The notes under the pieces: generated by a model
The model's database searches: none
Told to the model about the DNA's origin: nothing
The model's input: the letters and a program-made list of their open reading frames with translations, nothing else
Made by a program: the position numbers and the translations under genes
From: Verpa conica
Taxonomy: Eukaryota > Ascomycota > Pezizomycetes > Pezizales > Morchellaceae
NCBI GenBank assembly: GCA_033030425.1
Contig: JAUFSD010000005.1
Location: 930,001-994,000 of the forward strand
Direction of reading: 5' to 3'
DNA: 64,000 nucleotides
Shown here: positions 1-12,672 of the stretch, one piece after another
Layout of the letters: every line of letters starts with the position of its first letter
Numbering within the stretch: position 1 is the first letter of the stretch

Positions 1-3000
1 TCAGGCTGTGATAAAAAGGGTGTATACTTTTGGGTATAGCAACAGAAGTGACATCACAACTACAACTCATACCCCCAGTCTCACCGGAATTACCGGTTAC
101 ATTACCGCCAGATGCCCCAGCGGGTAGTGAATGAACAAATGTGCCTGGAGACGAAGATGAGAGGGTGTGCGGGCAGCTGCTTAATGGTCTACCTGGCTTT
201 CGGACCTGTACCAGTACACGGTCACTGTGATTGCACTTTGACGAGCGATGACCCCGTATGCAGGGCTCACTTTCCGGCCATCAGTAAACGTTTCTCCCTG
301 GATGTGGGCTTGAGGTTGAGCTTCTCCACGACAAAAAGAAAAAGAGGGGAGTAGGAGCGTAGGAAAGTAAGAGAGGTAGGGTAAGAGAGACTTACCAGGC
401 AAACTTGACACCTCGTATTAAGGGCATCTCGATGATCGTTTTTCTGAATCACTGTCCTCCAAGATGGCTGCTCAATTTCAGGTCACGAAGACCAGGTAGC
501 CCGGGCTATTTGTGTGAACAAGAACAGCAACCAACCAATCCAATCAGACCTGATCCAATGCAGCCAAGATCTCGCGATATCTGGTGGGCAGCGATGCTGT
601 CGAACTGCAACCTGCAATGCTGTGGAGACGATGGATCCGCCGAATGACAAAAGCGGGTGGGATGTGTGCTACCAGTCTAGGAACCCTCGGGTGAGGCTCT
701 TCACGATAGCCCCGCTCCAGCCAACCAGTTACCGATAATCCTCGTAGTTTCCCGAGTGGGTGATGGGCCAAACCAGACCACCTTATCCACAAGGCAATGG
801 AACAGAGAGCAGAGGGGAAAAAGCAAAGCCCCAATGGGTGAGAATTATCGATAGAGTGGGAAGGGAAGAGAGAAGCCCGGGGTGGGGGAGGACACAGGTA
901 GGTACGCAAGTTATCGCTTCTTGAGAGTCCTTCGTGTATTTGTGACCTTTCTGTCGCCGTCTATCTTGATCTATTCTGAATGATCTGTGTATTTGATGTC
1001 GATTATGGAAAGATCTGTCAGATGAGGTGAGTGTTGCCGGTAGATAGGTAACGATTCTTGGTTGAGCGGAAAAGAGTCAATTTTCTCCCCCCCCCAGCGT
1101 ATGTGTATGGTATGTACATGGCTACATGTACTGCACACGAACCTACTATGTACATACACTCAGGGTGGTCTGCTCCCACACAACCATTCTTTAGCAGGCG
1201 GTGATACCCTCGTTGGCAGTGGACTCTCGTGCTATCGGTGCACGGAGGCAGAATTGTATGGATGTCGTTTACAGACAAAAGGTGCAGGCCTTATCCTCGT
1301 CTATCGCTTGCCTTCCCGATATGTACCTAGGTATTTACTGGTATCGAGAAGCGGGAGGGAAGCTCAGAGGCTGCATATGTAGCCCAGGCTGGTGGGGTTG
1401 TGGGATTACTGGGTTCGATATTCAGCTTCAGGGAATAGCTCTGCATGTCGCGGCGGCAAGTCACCAAAAACATGCGAGTGAGCAGGTTTCACGCCGTAGC
1501 TTTACGCCCGACGATGCAAAATCGGAGATGCGATGTGGGAAAGGCATGCACTTGTGTATGGGTAGATTATTCACAAGTACTGGCCATCAAGTTCTCTACA
1601 TGTATTAATGTAGAGTAGGCGTTGTACTCTATGTGTATCAGAGATAAGTAGTATATACATACACGTATGTACACCTATTATAGCTGTTGGGTGACAAGCA
1701 TTAATTTCTATTGATCTTTTGTTTTTTCTTAAGATACTTTAATATGTCCAGTACTCCTCCTCTCACACTCTCTTTCCCACACTCTCTTTTGCCACTCATA
1801 CATGGCCCTTGATCTTTCTCTTGTACTAGAATTCCTCTAAACTGCCTTTCTATGTACAGCACTATACTACAGAATATACAATACATGCTACATACTCCAC
1901 TCAACTCCCTCCACTCTGCTCTTCCACATGTACCCCTCGATCCTTTTGTACCATACTCTAGAGTATATACACATCTGCCGAGTGCAGACCCTACCTCAAA
2001 GTGCTAATGCACCATAGACTCGTCATGTGAGCTTAGCCTTGACAGCCTTGGGCGGTGAGTATGAGATTAGTGCATACCGAGAAGAATTTTATAGAATTCA
2101 TGCACATAGCTACTCTCTTTAATACCCCACGCAACGCAACGCCTCACAGCTCAGAGAACACAAGCTCCACGTACCACCAATCGCTAAACCGGATTTCACC
2201 GGGAACCCTCGCATACTTACTGTACCCGGGTCGGTACCACAGAAAATATTACCCCACTCCGGCTCTCCGAACCAGTCAACCGGTTCCCCGAGACACATTC
2301 AATGTAGAGTAGAGGTAGAGTATGCAAACTCGCTTTCTTGAGCCGTGGTCGCCCATTCAGAAATTGATCAACTCGTGCCCCCGATCTTCTTTCCCCCTCA
2401 TTTTAGGTAATTTTTGCGGGGTACGAACAAAGTATATTACCCACCAAAACACCGGCGTTTCCCTCAGGCCCTGAGAATACTCTATACAAAACCCCACGTA
2501 TCTTGCGGGTGGTCGTACATGTGGGATGCGCTTGGGTCTCCTTTCGGCATCAAAAGTCCCCCGCCTCGTTCAGTTGGAAACCGTTTTTTTTTTTCGAAAA
2601 AAAAAAAAGAAAAGAAAAGAAGAAGGCGAAATAAATTCTCGGCAGTGAAAACGCTCCTCGAATTCGGGATCTGCTGCCTATCTTTTTTTTGATTTTAATT
2701 AAGAGTTTCGCGACAGGCTGTTTACCGTGTATGCACACGCTGATCATCGATCCATACATTCTTTTGAACGTACACCGGTCTTGATGGCTCAAAAATCTCT
2801 CTACCTGGCTTCGGAATTTTTTTTTTGTTTATTGAAGGGTCTTTGTCCCGCTCCACTTGATACTCTTGCCGATTCGTATCCTTAGTGATAGCGTATCAGC
2901 CCAAGCCAAGTACACCAGTCGAAAGTGGAAGTTTATGTACGGAGAAAACTTACATCTCGATATAGGGAACAGATATCTGGAATTATCTAGAAGGAACCGG

Positions 3001-5516
3001 TGGTGTCACGGGACAAGAGATCAAAGCTCTTGGTTTATGAAACCTTAAGATCTTACAGCCAGCATACAATAGCAGCGCATGATACCAGTAGGAAGACTTA
3101 GGAAAGTGCTGATTTGTTGTCAGTGTGAAAATTTACCCAGCCCAAACATTCTTCTTGAATCCCTTGCTTAATCAAAGACCATTTTGTATTGTCGACAAGC
3201 CGATTGAGCACATACAATGCTCTGAGGAGTATACCGTGCGGTCTACTTTGCTAGGGTTCATGCGAGTGATCGTACCTGTTTAGGTTGTGCACCCATCTGC
3301 AGTTTCCTCAGGCAACAAATATCGGGAATATCGTCATATATAATCACTCGTTTCAGGAAGACATAGGACCACCGGCCTGTAAGACACCCCAAAAATGAGC
3401 GAAACGCCACGTAAATCGAGGCCTATGGTCTAAGGTGTTTTATTTTATTTTTTATACTTAGGATTACCTCCTGAGGTTCTTGTAACTGCAGCATCAAGGG
3501 AAGAGGGGCAACCTGGCGCGTCGAGTGTTATACCAACTTGTTTGACGATATATTTAGTTGGCAAAAAAAATGTAGTTATTTGAAGCGGTGTTGGCGCTTT
3601 AACGTGGATACCGTTGACTAGGCCAGGGGATGTCCGAGTTTTACGCCGGCCGTTCCAAATCCCCTAAGCCACTGCCCTACTGTAGAATAACAGGTACTGG
3701 ACTGGCTCTCCCTGCGGCTACGCTTCCTAGACAAAGTCTTTGTAAAAACAGATCCGAGCACTCGATCTATACATACTTATGCGGATGACCTTATGGTCCA
3801 ATTTAAGATCGATGAGTTTAGAATTAAGTATGAGTAATTGAATACATGTAGCGATAGTATATGCGTTCGGCTACCTTGAAGGATAGCTTGCCTCTCTCTG
3901 ACGACTTTTCATTATGCAAATTCTTCACCCTGTGCTTCTGAGCGAGGGGACCTGGTTTTCACAGCGTTGCCAATGATCCGCATGCGGCGTAGGTTGGTTA
4001 CCGGGTGGTGCCGCAACACGCTCGCCCGCGCGTGTCGAAACAAGGCTGCAAATATCCTTCCCATCATCATACACAATTACATGTAATTCATTTAAAGATT
4101 CTCCTACAGCGTCTATCTCCGGAAACCAAGGGTTCAGTACCGGTAAACATAGGGGGTGCCTCAGAAACGCGGTTAAGAGATCGTGGAAACGGATGTGCCG
4201 GCGGCGGGGTTGTTTTTGTCAAACGGTCGTTGACGACCCGGCGCTTGATCGCCAGTGCATGGGCTGCGGTATGTGCCCACAAACGAGGGAAAAAACAAAA
4301 CATAAGTAAAGAATCAGTGAGTGAGATGCAAACAGCTCTATATACTGCATGCTGCTGGTGCTTTTGAGGAATTAGTTTTCTGTAAGGCTAATACTAGAGC
4401 AAAGGGGTAAGAGATGTTAATTAGTCGCGGCTGGTACTGTCACTGGGGTGATTGAAGTCAACGGCGTGGTTTTCAAATAATTAAAATTGATAAAAATACG
4501 TAGATTGGAAATAGCGGCTCGCTAGATATTACTTAGGTTCTAATTGATCACAACTGGAGGGGGGGGGTTAATGTATCACAATTATCTAGATCTCTCATCT
4601 GGGGCAAGAAAACTAAGAAACTCAGTACTGCACTGAGTAGTGAGCTACTACGGCATGGAGTAGATACATCACTCGACATAAGGCCTCCACCCAATAAACA
4701 CCTTTACTTGATGTTTGCGGCGTTTTGTCTTGTGTATGTGTCACTTGTTTCGTCAACCTCTCAAGAAACAAATTTCTAATTTTAGTTTCCTTTTTTTTTA
4801 GGCTGCCGATTTTATTATGTACAGCGATAGCAGGCCGTTACTAAATCCATTGAATCTCTATGATAAACAGAGCGACTAACATGGCATTTTGTGTAGTTCT
4901 CGCCAACTAAAGGCGTTCATGTCATGAGTGAAGCAGTAGCTGTGTGTACTTGTTCTATGTTGGTGGGTTTCAATGGGCCTTGGCATGTCAGAAACCTCTC
5001 CGGAGAACAAACTGCATAGGCTACGGGAAAGGGTGTTTTGTATAATTGGGATTGACGATGATCACTAAAGTGGCCAACAAACAGGGTTCACTAATTAACT
5101 GACGTTGGTCTATTCGCGATCGCTACTTGCGCGTAAGGAGGAAAGGAAGTAAAAAAGGCATGAATCAAAAAGCCCAGGCGCTGGGTTGCATGCATAAGAG
5201 TCCTCCCCTTGGGGGAAAAGTGCATGATGCATGCAGCTTGTACGAGTATATACACAACATAAGAGCAGCGAATTCATATTTAATACAATTAACTGCCGAC
5301 ACTGGCACCTGAAACCCATATCTGACCGCGTGCATAATTTATGTCTGACCAACAAATACGCATTTCTAGACGTATATCCTCCTCGCCTATATAACCTAGC
5401 ATAGCCCCATGATTTTCTCAACCCAGTAGATCAAGTTTCACCAAAAAGAATCTCCCGAGCTAGCCTTGAAAGTTCTTTCAATTGGTTTATTTTGACTGTT
5501 TACTGCCTCAATAAGC
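1..5516. other. Gene-poor intergenic stretch, no supported gene
   Basis: No open frame here shows a recognisable domain, a plausible spliced model or codon structure like the genes downstream; the longest frames (about 120-135 codons) are low-complexity and overlap on both strands. Seen in the sequence: a C run near 1087-1095, a T/A-rich tract at 2586-2612, a G run near 4560, and four copies of the palindrome TACATGTA (1123, 1597, 3843, 4078). It may hold lineage-specific or non-coding genes that cannot be recognised from sequence alone. Confidence 0.6.
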
Positions 5517-6358
5517 ATGGATATGGACATAGCCTTCCCCGAGCGTGCGACTTCGCCCAAGAAACGGAAGCACGAGGAAGCAACTACAAGCGAAAAGTAC
5601 GAGCTGTATCTTCACGCGTCGAGAAATCCTCAACTTAAACAGGTTGGTCATTGAAGTCTAAGCCCAGGTGATCCGGATACTTTATACTTACATGTATTTG
5701 TAATTTGCAGAGGGAGCTCGCCGAATGGTTCGAATCGACCTTCCACAAAGCGATCAACCAATCTACCGTCTCACGGAACTTGAAGAAGTTCAAGTCAACA
5801 CCTGCACCACTTGAAGTTCGATTCGAAGCTGGCTGCCCTCCTTTACCCCCTCACCCACCTCACGCTTTGCCTCCTACACCACCTCCGTCGAACCCTGAAG
5901 ATTTTAGCCATCCCGAGCTGGATAATGCACTTCACGATTGGTATATGGGCTGCAACGACCGAAAAACCATTGCCCACGAAGCATTGAAAGCTAAGGCTGA
6001 CGAACTTAACATTAAACTTTACTCAGAAGAGACCCGAAAGCCGTGCACTGAATCTTGGTTAGATTCATGGAAACGAAGACATGACACGGTAGATCACAAG
6101 AGCCCGGATGGTCCGGAGCGTGAAGGAAGTAGAGAGACCGAGGACGGGCCCGAGATGAAAACTGAGGGAGAAAGCAGTGTTAGTCCAAAGCCAAAGAACG
6201 AGGATACCGAGGAAAAACGGAGGAGAAAAGAAATCAAGCGATTGAGAAAAGACATTGAGAAACGGGAAATACAAATGGCCAAAGCAAAAATACGTAAGGA
6301 TGCTTCTATCCGAAGGTTAGAGGAGCTGGAGAAGGAACTTGGGCATTCAAAATTGTAA
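5517..6358 (+). CDS. CENP-B/Abp1-type helix-turn-helix DNA-binding protein, no transposase domain
   Basis: Two exons, 5517-5642 and 5711-6358, with a 68-nt phase-0 intron, give 257 aa. Exon 1 carries a basic PKKRKHE stretch that looks like a nuclear localisation signal. Residues about 27-60 (KYELYLHASRNPQLKQ then RELAEWFESTFHKAINQS) match the N-terminal HTH of fission yeast Abp1/CENP-B and pogo transposases. A proline-rich linker follows, then a second CENP-B-like HTH (LDNALHDWYMGCNDRKTIA to WLDSWKRRHD). The tail, about 130-257, is charged and ends in a Lys/Glu-rich probable coiled coil. Full pogo transposases are about 500 aa with a DDE domain; none is present and the ORF ends at a clean stop. 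It may be a domesticated DNA-binding protein or a decayed transposase. The start is the first ATG preceding the conserved HTH. Confidence 0.82.
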
Positions 6359-7480
6359 CCACCCGCTCTCTTTTCTTTTTCTTTCCTTTTGTTCCGCGAA
6401 AAGTTTGGGATTTGTAACATACAGCTACGTATAGTGTATCTTGAGTCTGGGACAAGGCACCGATAGATTGTGTCAGAATGGATGGTGGTTAATGTCTTTT
6501 TTTACTGTTGGTGTTATTTGACTTTCTTTCTCTTCCCTTCCTCTCTTTCTCAAATCCAGAGTTTATAGTCTTTTTAAAAATATAAATTGGGATACCGTAC
6601 CTGAATTATAAAATAATCGAGTACATGTAGATTTTTTGGGAACGCTGATATATATTACTACGTGTAATTACCGAAGGCATGTACTGTCTCAGGTATAGGA
6701 GTCTGAAGTAATATAAAAAGACTGCTAGCTGGAGATGGCAAGTTAAGATATGACTGCAAGAAAAAGTTCCTGCCAACCCCGCATGAGCCTCGCGAGGGTG
6801 CCCTGCATTACATGTACTTGTGGGGTAAAAACGATCGAGTGAGCACAGATGACCCTCGCCGCCTTAATCGAGGATACTACCAAGCTGAGCAGGAGAGGTA
6901 CCTGAATAACTCTATTCTCTGGTAAGTTTTAATAATAGGATAGCAAGTAGTGGTCACATGAGTTGCGTATAGGCGGGAAGGAAAGGTGTCGTCTTACATG
7001 TAGCCCCCACTCTGCTCAGCACTATGCGTCCCGGTACATATGTGCATGTCCCTCGTCTAAGCTTTGGGAAAGTACCGTGGATTGCGAATTACATGTATCC
7101 CGGTGAAATCCCCGGCCAGAACAGTTGAGAGTACCCCAGTGATGTCCCATACGCTGGGCAGACAAATGTATGGTCATGGTCACGGCCATTGTATTCCGGC
7201 AAAAAGGGTCTGCTGACTAATAAGGACACATCTTGGCATCTGCGACATCAAGTTTCAACCCGACTTTGTATGATAAGTCGTCTTTTGACATTCAGATCCC
7301 CACAACGTCACCGCATTTTGCCATAACGAAATACCTCCCACCTCCCCGGGTTGAAGATTTCCCTGTCTAGCTTTCGTATCGTTTTATTTGGGTAACTCTG
7401 CCCTCTTGTCTGCGTCTTGCGTAATTCCCTCGGCTATCTTGACACTGACTCTAGCGGGGAAAATCTGCAGACCCCTAAAA
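6359..7480. other. Intergenic, clustered TACATGTA palindromes
   Basis: No gene seen. Four TACATGTA copies lie within 476 bp (6622, 6809, 6995, 7090). The right end, about 7330-7480, is pyrimidine-rich and presumably includes the mic10 promoter and 5' UTR. Confidence 0.5.
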
Positions 7481-7824
7481 ATGACCTCTACTACCTCCAA
7501 TCAAGTCGTCAAGCCCCGTCCTGCCTCAGAAGGCCTGCTCAACGAAAAAGTACAACGGTTTCTTTCTATCTACTGCCACAATTCTGCTAACCGGCTATTA
7601 ACTAGTGGGACCACTGTCTCGCAAACCTTTTGGTGAAGTCTACCCTCGGCGCTGGGTTCGGTATCATCTTCTCTGTTCTTCTGTTTAAGCGTCGTGCCTT
7701 TCCAGCCTGGGTCGGTCTTGGTTTCGGCGCGGGGCGGGGCTATGCCGAATGCGATCGGGAATTCAAAGGTGCTGCTGGTGGTGTAACCAAGGCTGTTGGT
7801 GAGAGACTGCAGAGATCATCTTAG
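7481..7824 (+). CDS. mic10: MICOS complex subunit Mic10
   Basis: Two exons, 7481-7549 and 7606-7824, with a 56-nt intron (GTACAA donor, TGCTAAC-like branch, ACTAG acceptor), encode 95 aa, the usual Mic10 length. Exon 1 ends in SEGLLNEK and exon 2 begins [12 protein letters not shown], the family's N-terminal signature. Two hairpin-forming membrane segments follow, each with the glycine-rich motif Mic10 uses to oligomerise: [14 protein letters not shown] and [14 protein letters not shown], separated by the conserved KRRAFP loop. Mic10 sits in the mitochondrial inner membrane and bends it at crista junctions within the MICOS complex. A frame starting at 7388 could extend the N-terminus, but 7481 gives the family length. 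Stop is TAG at 7822-7824. Confidence 0.93.
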
Positions 7825-9451
7825 ATATCCATGGATGGTGAAAACTGGATAAAAAATATATAGAAATGCTTGAAATGATTGCTCAGGCAGGGTCGGGGCT
7901 TGGGGGATATATGTTAATCTGTCTAATAGATGCCTTGTTACTGTTGAGAATTATTCCTAGTTACTACTTCTCTTCTTTTATGGTTCTCAATATAAAGTAG
8001 AGCCAGAGAACCCTAAGCACGGACTATGAGAAGCCACTGAAATCTATAACCTTGGCTCAAATATTTAGTAGAGGTTACTTTCTAGATTTTACATTTTTCT
8101 ATTTTATGGGTTACAAATGTAGCCGCCATTACCCCCCAAGCTACCTCTCAAGAAGGTACTAATCGAAAATCAATATAATCTATTGTAGTAGAAGCAGCTG
8201 GTGAGTTTGCGGATTTTATATAAATGGGCCTGTGCGAACTTTCTTTTAACGGGGTTCAGGATCGAAGATGAAGTGAGGATGTTTCTTTCGGTGCATAAGG
8301 TGTGAATTTTGGAGGAAGGGGTAGATGTTAAGTTATTTTTAGATCTTGTGTTGAGGCGCTTATTGGTTAAGACCTTTGGAGAATTTGCCTTTTAAGCAAT
8401 TGTTTTAGCCTGGCACTATGTATAAAGATTAACTGGGGTCAACGTACCCCATAATTGCATGAATGGGGTTTATTCGTGCCTTAGACTCAAGAGGTGTATG
8501 CTTCATATGATTGATTTTCAATCTATACATCTATCTAGTCTACCTTATCTGACAAACTGTGGGGCACGGGAAAATGTCTCTGGTAGTTTGGCTGTTATGG
8601 TACATAACCTGAGCTACTAGATGTGTAAATTATGAGGGTCACGCACTCGGCCATAGATTCCTAAAGTTTCGATTATCAAAACTTTTTGTAGCTACATACA
8701 TGCTAATATCAAAAGCCACTTTTATTCAGGCAATATAGGGCATATTTCATAGAGTACTCAAGGTGTATCTCTATATATGCCTCGGTACAAAGATGTGTTT
8801 TACCTACATATGGTATACATATATTAGATTATGTAGTGCCATCTATGCTTTAAAGTGTAGGGCTAAGCTTAGAAGATTATATGATTATTGATGTTCGGGT
8901 TCCTTCACGTGTTATTCATGTATACCTATTAGTATGAATTAGACACGCTTGAAACTCAACAGTGAAGAATAACCTATGAGAACCCTTTGTAGCTATAGTC
9001 AGAATTCAAGATATTCTAGTAGGTCACTTATAGCAGGCTAATTCCACTAGCTATGGTGGTGGTCAAGTGAGGGGCTATGATGAAGTTTTTGGAGACGGGG
9101 GGATAGGGTCTACTCCCTTATAAAATTAGAGGCTTATAATTATAGCCTATGGGCTTGGGCTCACTACAAATGAATGATGTGAGCTAATAGCTTAGGTATA
9201 AGACGTAAATAATAAGGGGGGGCTGTATATTTAAATCATTGTGCGAAAGACCGACCTCGGTATTAATTACACCTGACTTTACGGTGTTCCTTGAATGAAC
9301 GCCGGCACAGTTGACGTTGTCTCCCGGAAAAAAGGTGCCAAGAGTCTCTCAGGCTAGGCCTGGTAATTACTCCGAGGCAACCACATCCAGGATGGGAATA
9401 TTTGTGTTTTGGATACACTCTTGGAAGAATGAATAAGCTTTGTAGGCAACC
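7825..9451. other. AT-rich intergenic stretch, nothing recognised
   Basis: About 1.6 kb with stops in all frames and no recognisable protein similarity or RNA gene. Poly-T and TA-rich tracts dominate after 8000. Confidence 0.55.
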
Positions 9452-10061
9452 TACGGCGGACTGCAGAGACCACTCCGCCATAATTACGAAAATGAAAAGC
9501 CAAAATCTCCCCCCACAAAAATTCCCTATAAAATTAATGAGCTAATAAATATATTTGAATTACTTTGTACTCTTGATAAGTAATACACTTTCTCTTACCT
9601 ATAGCGCTCTAGAAAGCAAGTGGAAGAGGGATGGAAGCAAGGTTTTAGGATATATAGAGCTAGAGGCCCTTGCCCTGAGATGCAATTGGAATATTGTGGG
9701 TGTAGAGATCTCTAAAAAGTTTGTTCACAACTCACACTCCAGAAAAAAAGATTTTTAAAAGAATCTGTATGCCTAGCTAGGGTATCTCTAATGATCTATA
9801 AAGTCTCTGGGCAGCTGTGATCCCTCTATTTCAGGCCTGAAGTGTCCCAATTGGGCAACAGGGTAAGGACTTTACCCAAAAACCCCTCTTCTACTTGCTT
9901 CCCACGGTGCTATAGGTAAGAGGAAGTTTATTTATTTATCAAGAGCACAAGGTAATTTAAATGTACTTATTGGCTAATTGACTTTGAGGGAAATTTTGGT
10001 GGGGGGATTTTGGCTTTTCACTTTCGCAATTATGGCGGAGTGGTCGCTGCAGCCCGCCGTA
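9452..10061. mobile_element. TA-flanked TIR element of about 610 bp (MITE-like)
   Basis: The two ends are long imperfect inverted repeats of about 100 bp. The left arm starts TACGGCGGACTGCAGAGACC and runs to about 9555; the right arm (about 9957-10061) reads as its reverse complement with scattered substitutions, for example TACGGCGGGCTGCAGCGACC. Both arms share CACTCCGCCATAATT and AAAAGCCAAAATC. Each end lies at a TA dinucleotide (9452-9453 and 10060-10061), as expected for Tc1/mariner/pogo-type insertion. The roughly 400-bp interior has no transposase, so the element is non-autonomous. Confidence 0.8.
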
Positions 10062-10290
10062 CAACCCATGGTTATTACGACATGTACCCCACAGTAGGAG
10101 ATTGTAATAAAAAACAGGAGAAGGATGCAGGGATGTTTCAATCAATCATTTAACCCAGCTAGGCTTGGATATATATGGTGTAGGTGGATTGTCTCGGGTT
10201 GAAGGATGGACACCGATCTCCCATCTTCACGTCGGGACGGGTTTCCGATTGTTAGCTCGAGGATTTAGAAGAAGATTCAAATGGAGGTAC

Positions 10291-10298
10291 TATAAAAT
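10291..10298 (+). promoter_or_regulatory. TATA box of the pectin methylesterase gene
   Basis: TATAAAAT, 66 nt upstream of the ATG at 10364, is the only good TATA-like element in the preceding 200 bp. Assignment is by position and motif only. Confidence 0.5.
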
Positions 10299-10363
10299 GG
10301 GGCAATTTTCCATTCAGGAAATAAAGTCATCCAGTACCAAATATTCTACAAAACTTGACCGCC

Positions 10364-11747
10364 ATGATTTTTACACAAATTGCTTTCTTGGCATTTATCC
10401 CGTTGTCATTTGCCGCCTCGAGAACTTCTCCGCCCACTGGCTGTATAGTAGTCAGAACCAGCCCTGCGACAGGTGAATACTCGACGGTACGTGGCACAAA
10501 GATTTATTTTGAGGTAACAAGAAAAATCTAATTAGGCTTGCTCAATACAGCTTCAAGCGGCCGTCAGCTCCTTATCTACGACTTCTTCAACTGCTCAGTG
10601 TATCTTCGTCTATGCTGGGACATATGCAGAACAAGTTTATATCCCGGCTCGCGCCGCACTGCTTACTATTTACGGGGAGACAACTGATACAACTTCATAC
10701 ACCTCGAATACTGTGACAATTACTCAAGGCAGAAGCCAAGACGACTCAGCAAACAATGATGCTACAGCTACGATCCGTGCTTTCTCAGCTGGTTTGAAGA
10801 TATATAATATCAACATTGCTAACACAAGAGGTAGGAGAGTACAGTTTTGTTAGAACTACTGGTAGTTTGGACAAGTGATTAATTATACGTTTGTGTTTAG
10901 GAAAGGGTTCACAGGCTGTGGCATTGAGCTCTCAAGGGAACCAACAGGGCTTTTACGGCGTGAAGTTGACAGGTTACCAAGGTAAGTATCTCGTTCTTTA
11001 GAATATATACTAAAACGACTTAACTCAAATATCGCTTTTTAGATACCCTTCTTGCAAATGAAGGATATGCAGTCTATGCCAAAAGCTACATAGATGGTGC
11101 AACGTGAGTCCTTATTATACTTTATGATGTGATCTCCGGGAAAGTTCTTACTCTTAAATTGAGATTTAGTGACTTCATTTTTGGTCAAAGACAAAGAGCT
11201 TGGTTTGACGGTGTCGATATTCGTGTAAAAGCGAATGGTTGGATAACTGCCAATGGCCGTGATTCAGAGAGCAACGTATCCTACTACATTTTTAATAAGT
11301 GGTATGAGAACAAATGACCCTATATCATTTATCTTTGAGGGGTACTGATATCTAATTGGATAACTATAGCACGGTTGCGGCAGCATCTGGCTATACAGTA
11401 TCTGCCGGTACAGTCTACTTAGGGAGACCGTGGCGTAATTGGTCAAGGGTGGTTTTCCAGAACACTTCCCTCTCAGCTGTTATAAATTCTGCTGGATGGA
11501 GTGTGTGGAGCAGCTCAACTGCAAATACAGAATACGTTTATTATAGGGAGTTTGGAAATACCGGAACTGGAGCTAGCGGGACACGGGTATGCTCAAATTC
11601 TCAGACCATTTGTTTATACATTTTGCTAACTCAACCTAATTTCTACTATAGGCTAGCTTTGCTGGTTTTCTGAGCGAGGCTAATCCCATCACGCTACTTC
11701 TGGGTACTACTTACACCAGCTGGGTGGACACCTCGTACCTCTCATAA
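10364..11747 (+). CDS. Secreted pectin methylesterase (glycosyl-esterase family CE8)
   Basis: Seven exons: 10364-10486, 10551-10830, 10901-10981, 11043-11103, 11170-11301, 11370-11586, 11652-11747. All phases agree and give 329 aa, normal for fungal pectinesterases. Residues 1 to about 18 (MIFTQIAFLAFIPLSFAA) form a signal peptide. The mature enzyme starts SRTSPPTGCIVV, the common fungal N-terminus. Catalytic motifs are present in order: GYQDTLLA (acid/base Asp and oxyanion Gln), DFIFGQ (nucleophile Asp) and LGRPWRNW (substrate-binding Arg). The C-terminus ends TSWVDTSYLS as in relatives. The enzyme removes methyl esters from plant homogalacturonan outside the cell, exposing it to lyases and polygalacturonases. 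No frameshift or lost active-site residue is seen, so it should be functional. Confidence 0.95.
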
Positions 11748-12672
11748 AATTTAGTGCAAATAGGAGGGTGGAGATGCATGTAACAGTCATTATAAATTGA
11801 AAACAAATACAACATATTTTATTTTAAGTTGTTTTATATTTCTATTTGTAATCATTACGAGACGTGGGCATAAACAAATAAAAGCTACGCTAGAAATAGC
11901 TAAAATAGCTCTTCCCCATGTAATTCATTTACCTCCAAAAAAATAGGAGAATTTTCGCAAAAATACACAGTTCCAGTGAAGTGAATCCTAGGAATGCTTT
12001 CAAGACCTCAGACTTCTACTGGGACTGAAAATAAGTATTGACATGAGATCTTGATAAATTGGGGCTAAAATTGAAAATACAGTGGTACTCATTTGCCATA
12101 TAACTTCGCTCAAGCATGTGGTCCTGGGGTGTTATTTTGGGTTATATGCATATAAGATTAAGCGGTGAATCTCTCTACCTCGAAATCCTAGTATGTTTTT
12201 AGAAATAGTTTCATACTAGATAATGTTTTGGGTTTTGGTGGTTTTGGTATGACGGCAATTAATATATAACAGAAATTTGTATTTAACTATATATATATAA
12301 AGTACCAAAAAGAGGGGTGGGATCACAATCACTACGGTGTTCCACCAATCTGCTAGCAATGCTGTAAGAATAAGGCATTGGTATATGTAGTACTCTTTCT
12401 TCAATGCCGATTTAACCCGGAATTTGTGACTAAATTACGTAGTGCTATACATAGCTATGGTAGTGATTTCACTCTATGTTTTCATACTGACATGCCACTG
12501 TAAAATCAGTATCTAGTCCTCATATCTCATCTATCTGCGCCCTTCGAATCCTAATACAATCTGTATGATTTTACATAATAAACCGTATAAACAAGCACTA
12601 ATAAACATCTTTTTAGCCAAAACTATCCTTTCAATCTAAATGCTAGCTAGTCAGCCGATGATACATCTATTA
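11748..12672. other. AT-rich spacer between convergent genes
   Basis: The esterase (plus) and the F-box gene (minus) converge here, so the stretch should contain both 3' UTRs. No coding signal or structured repeat was recognised; a short TA run is at about 12286-12300. Confidence 0.5.

Noticed and set aside
112..4367. Overlapping ORFs of 60-135 codons in the first 4.4 kb.
   Set aside because: No domain, no intron support, low-complexity or repeat-like sequence, and open frames overlapping on both strands.
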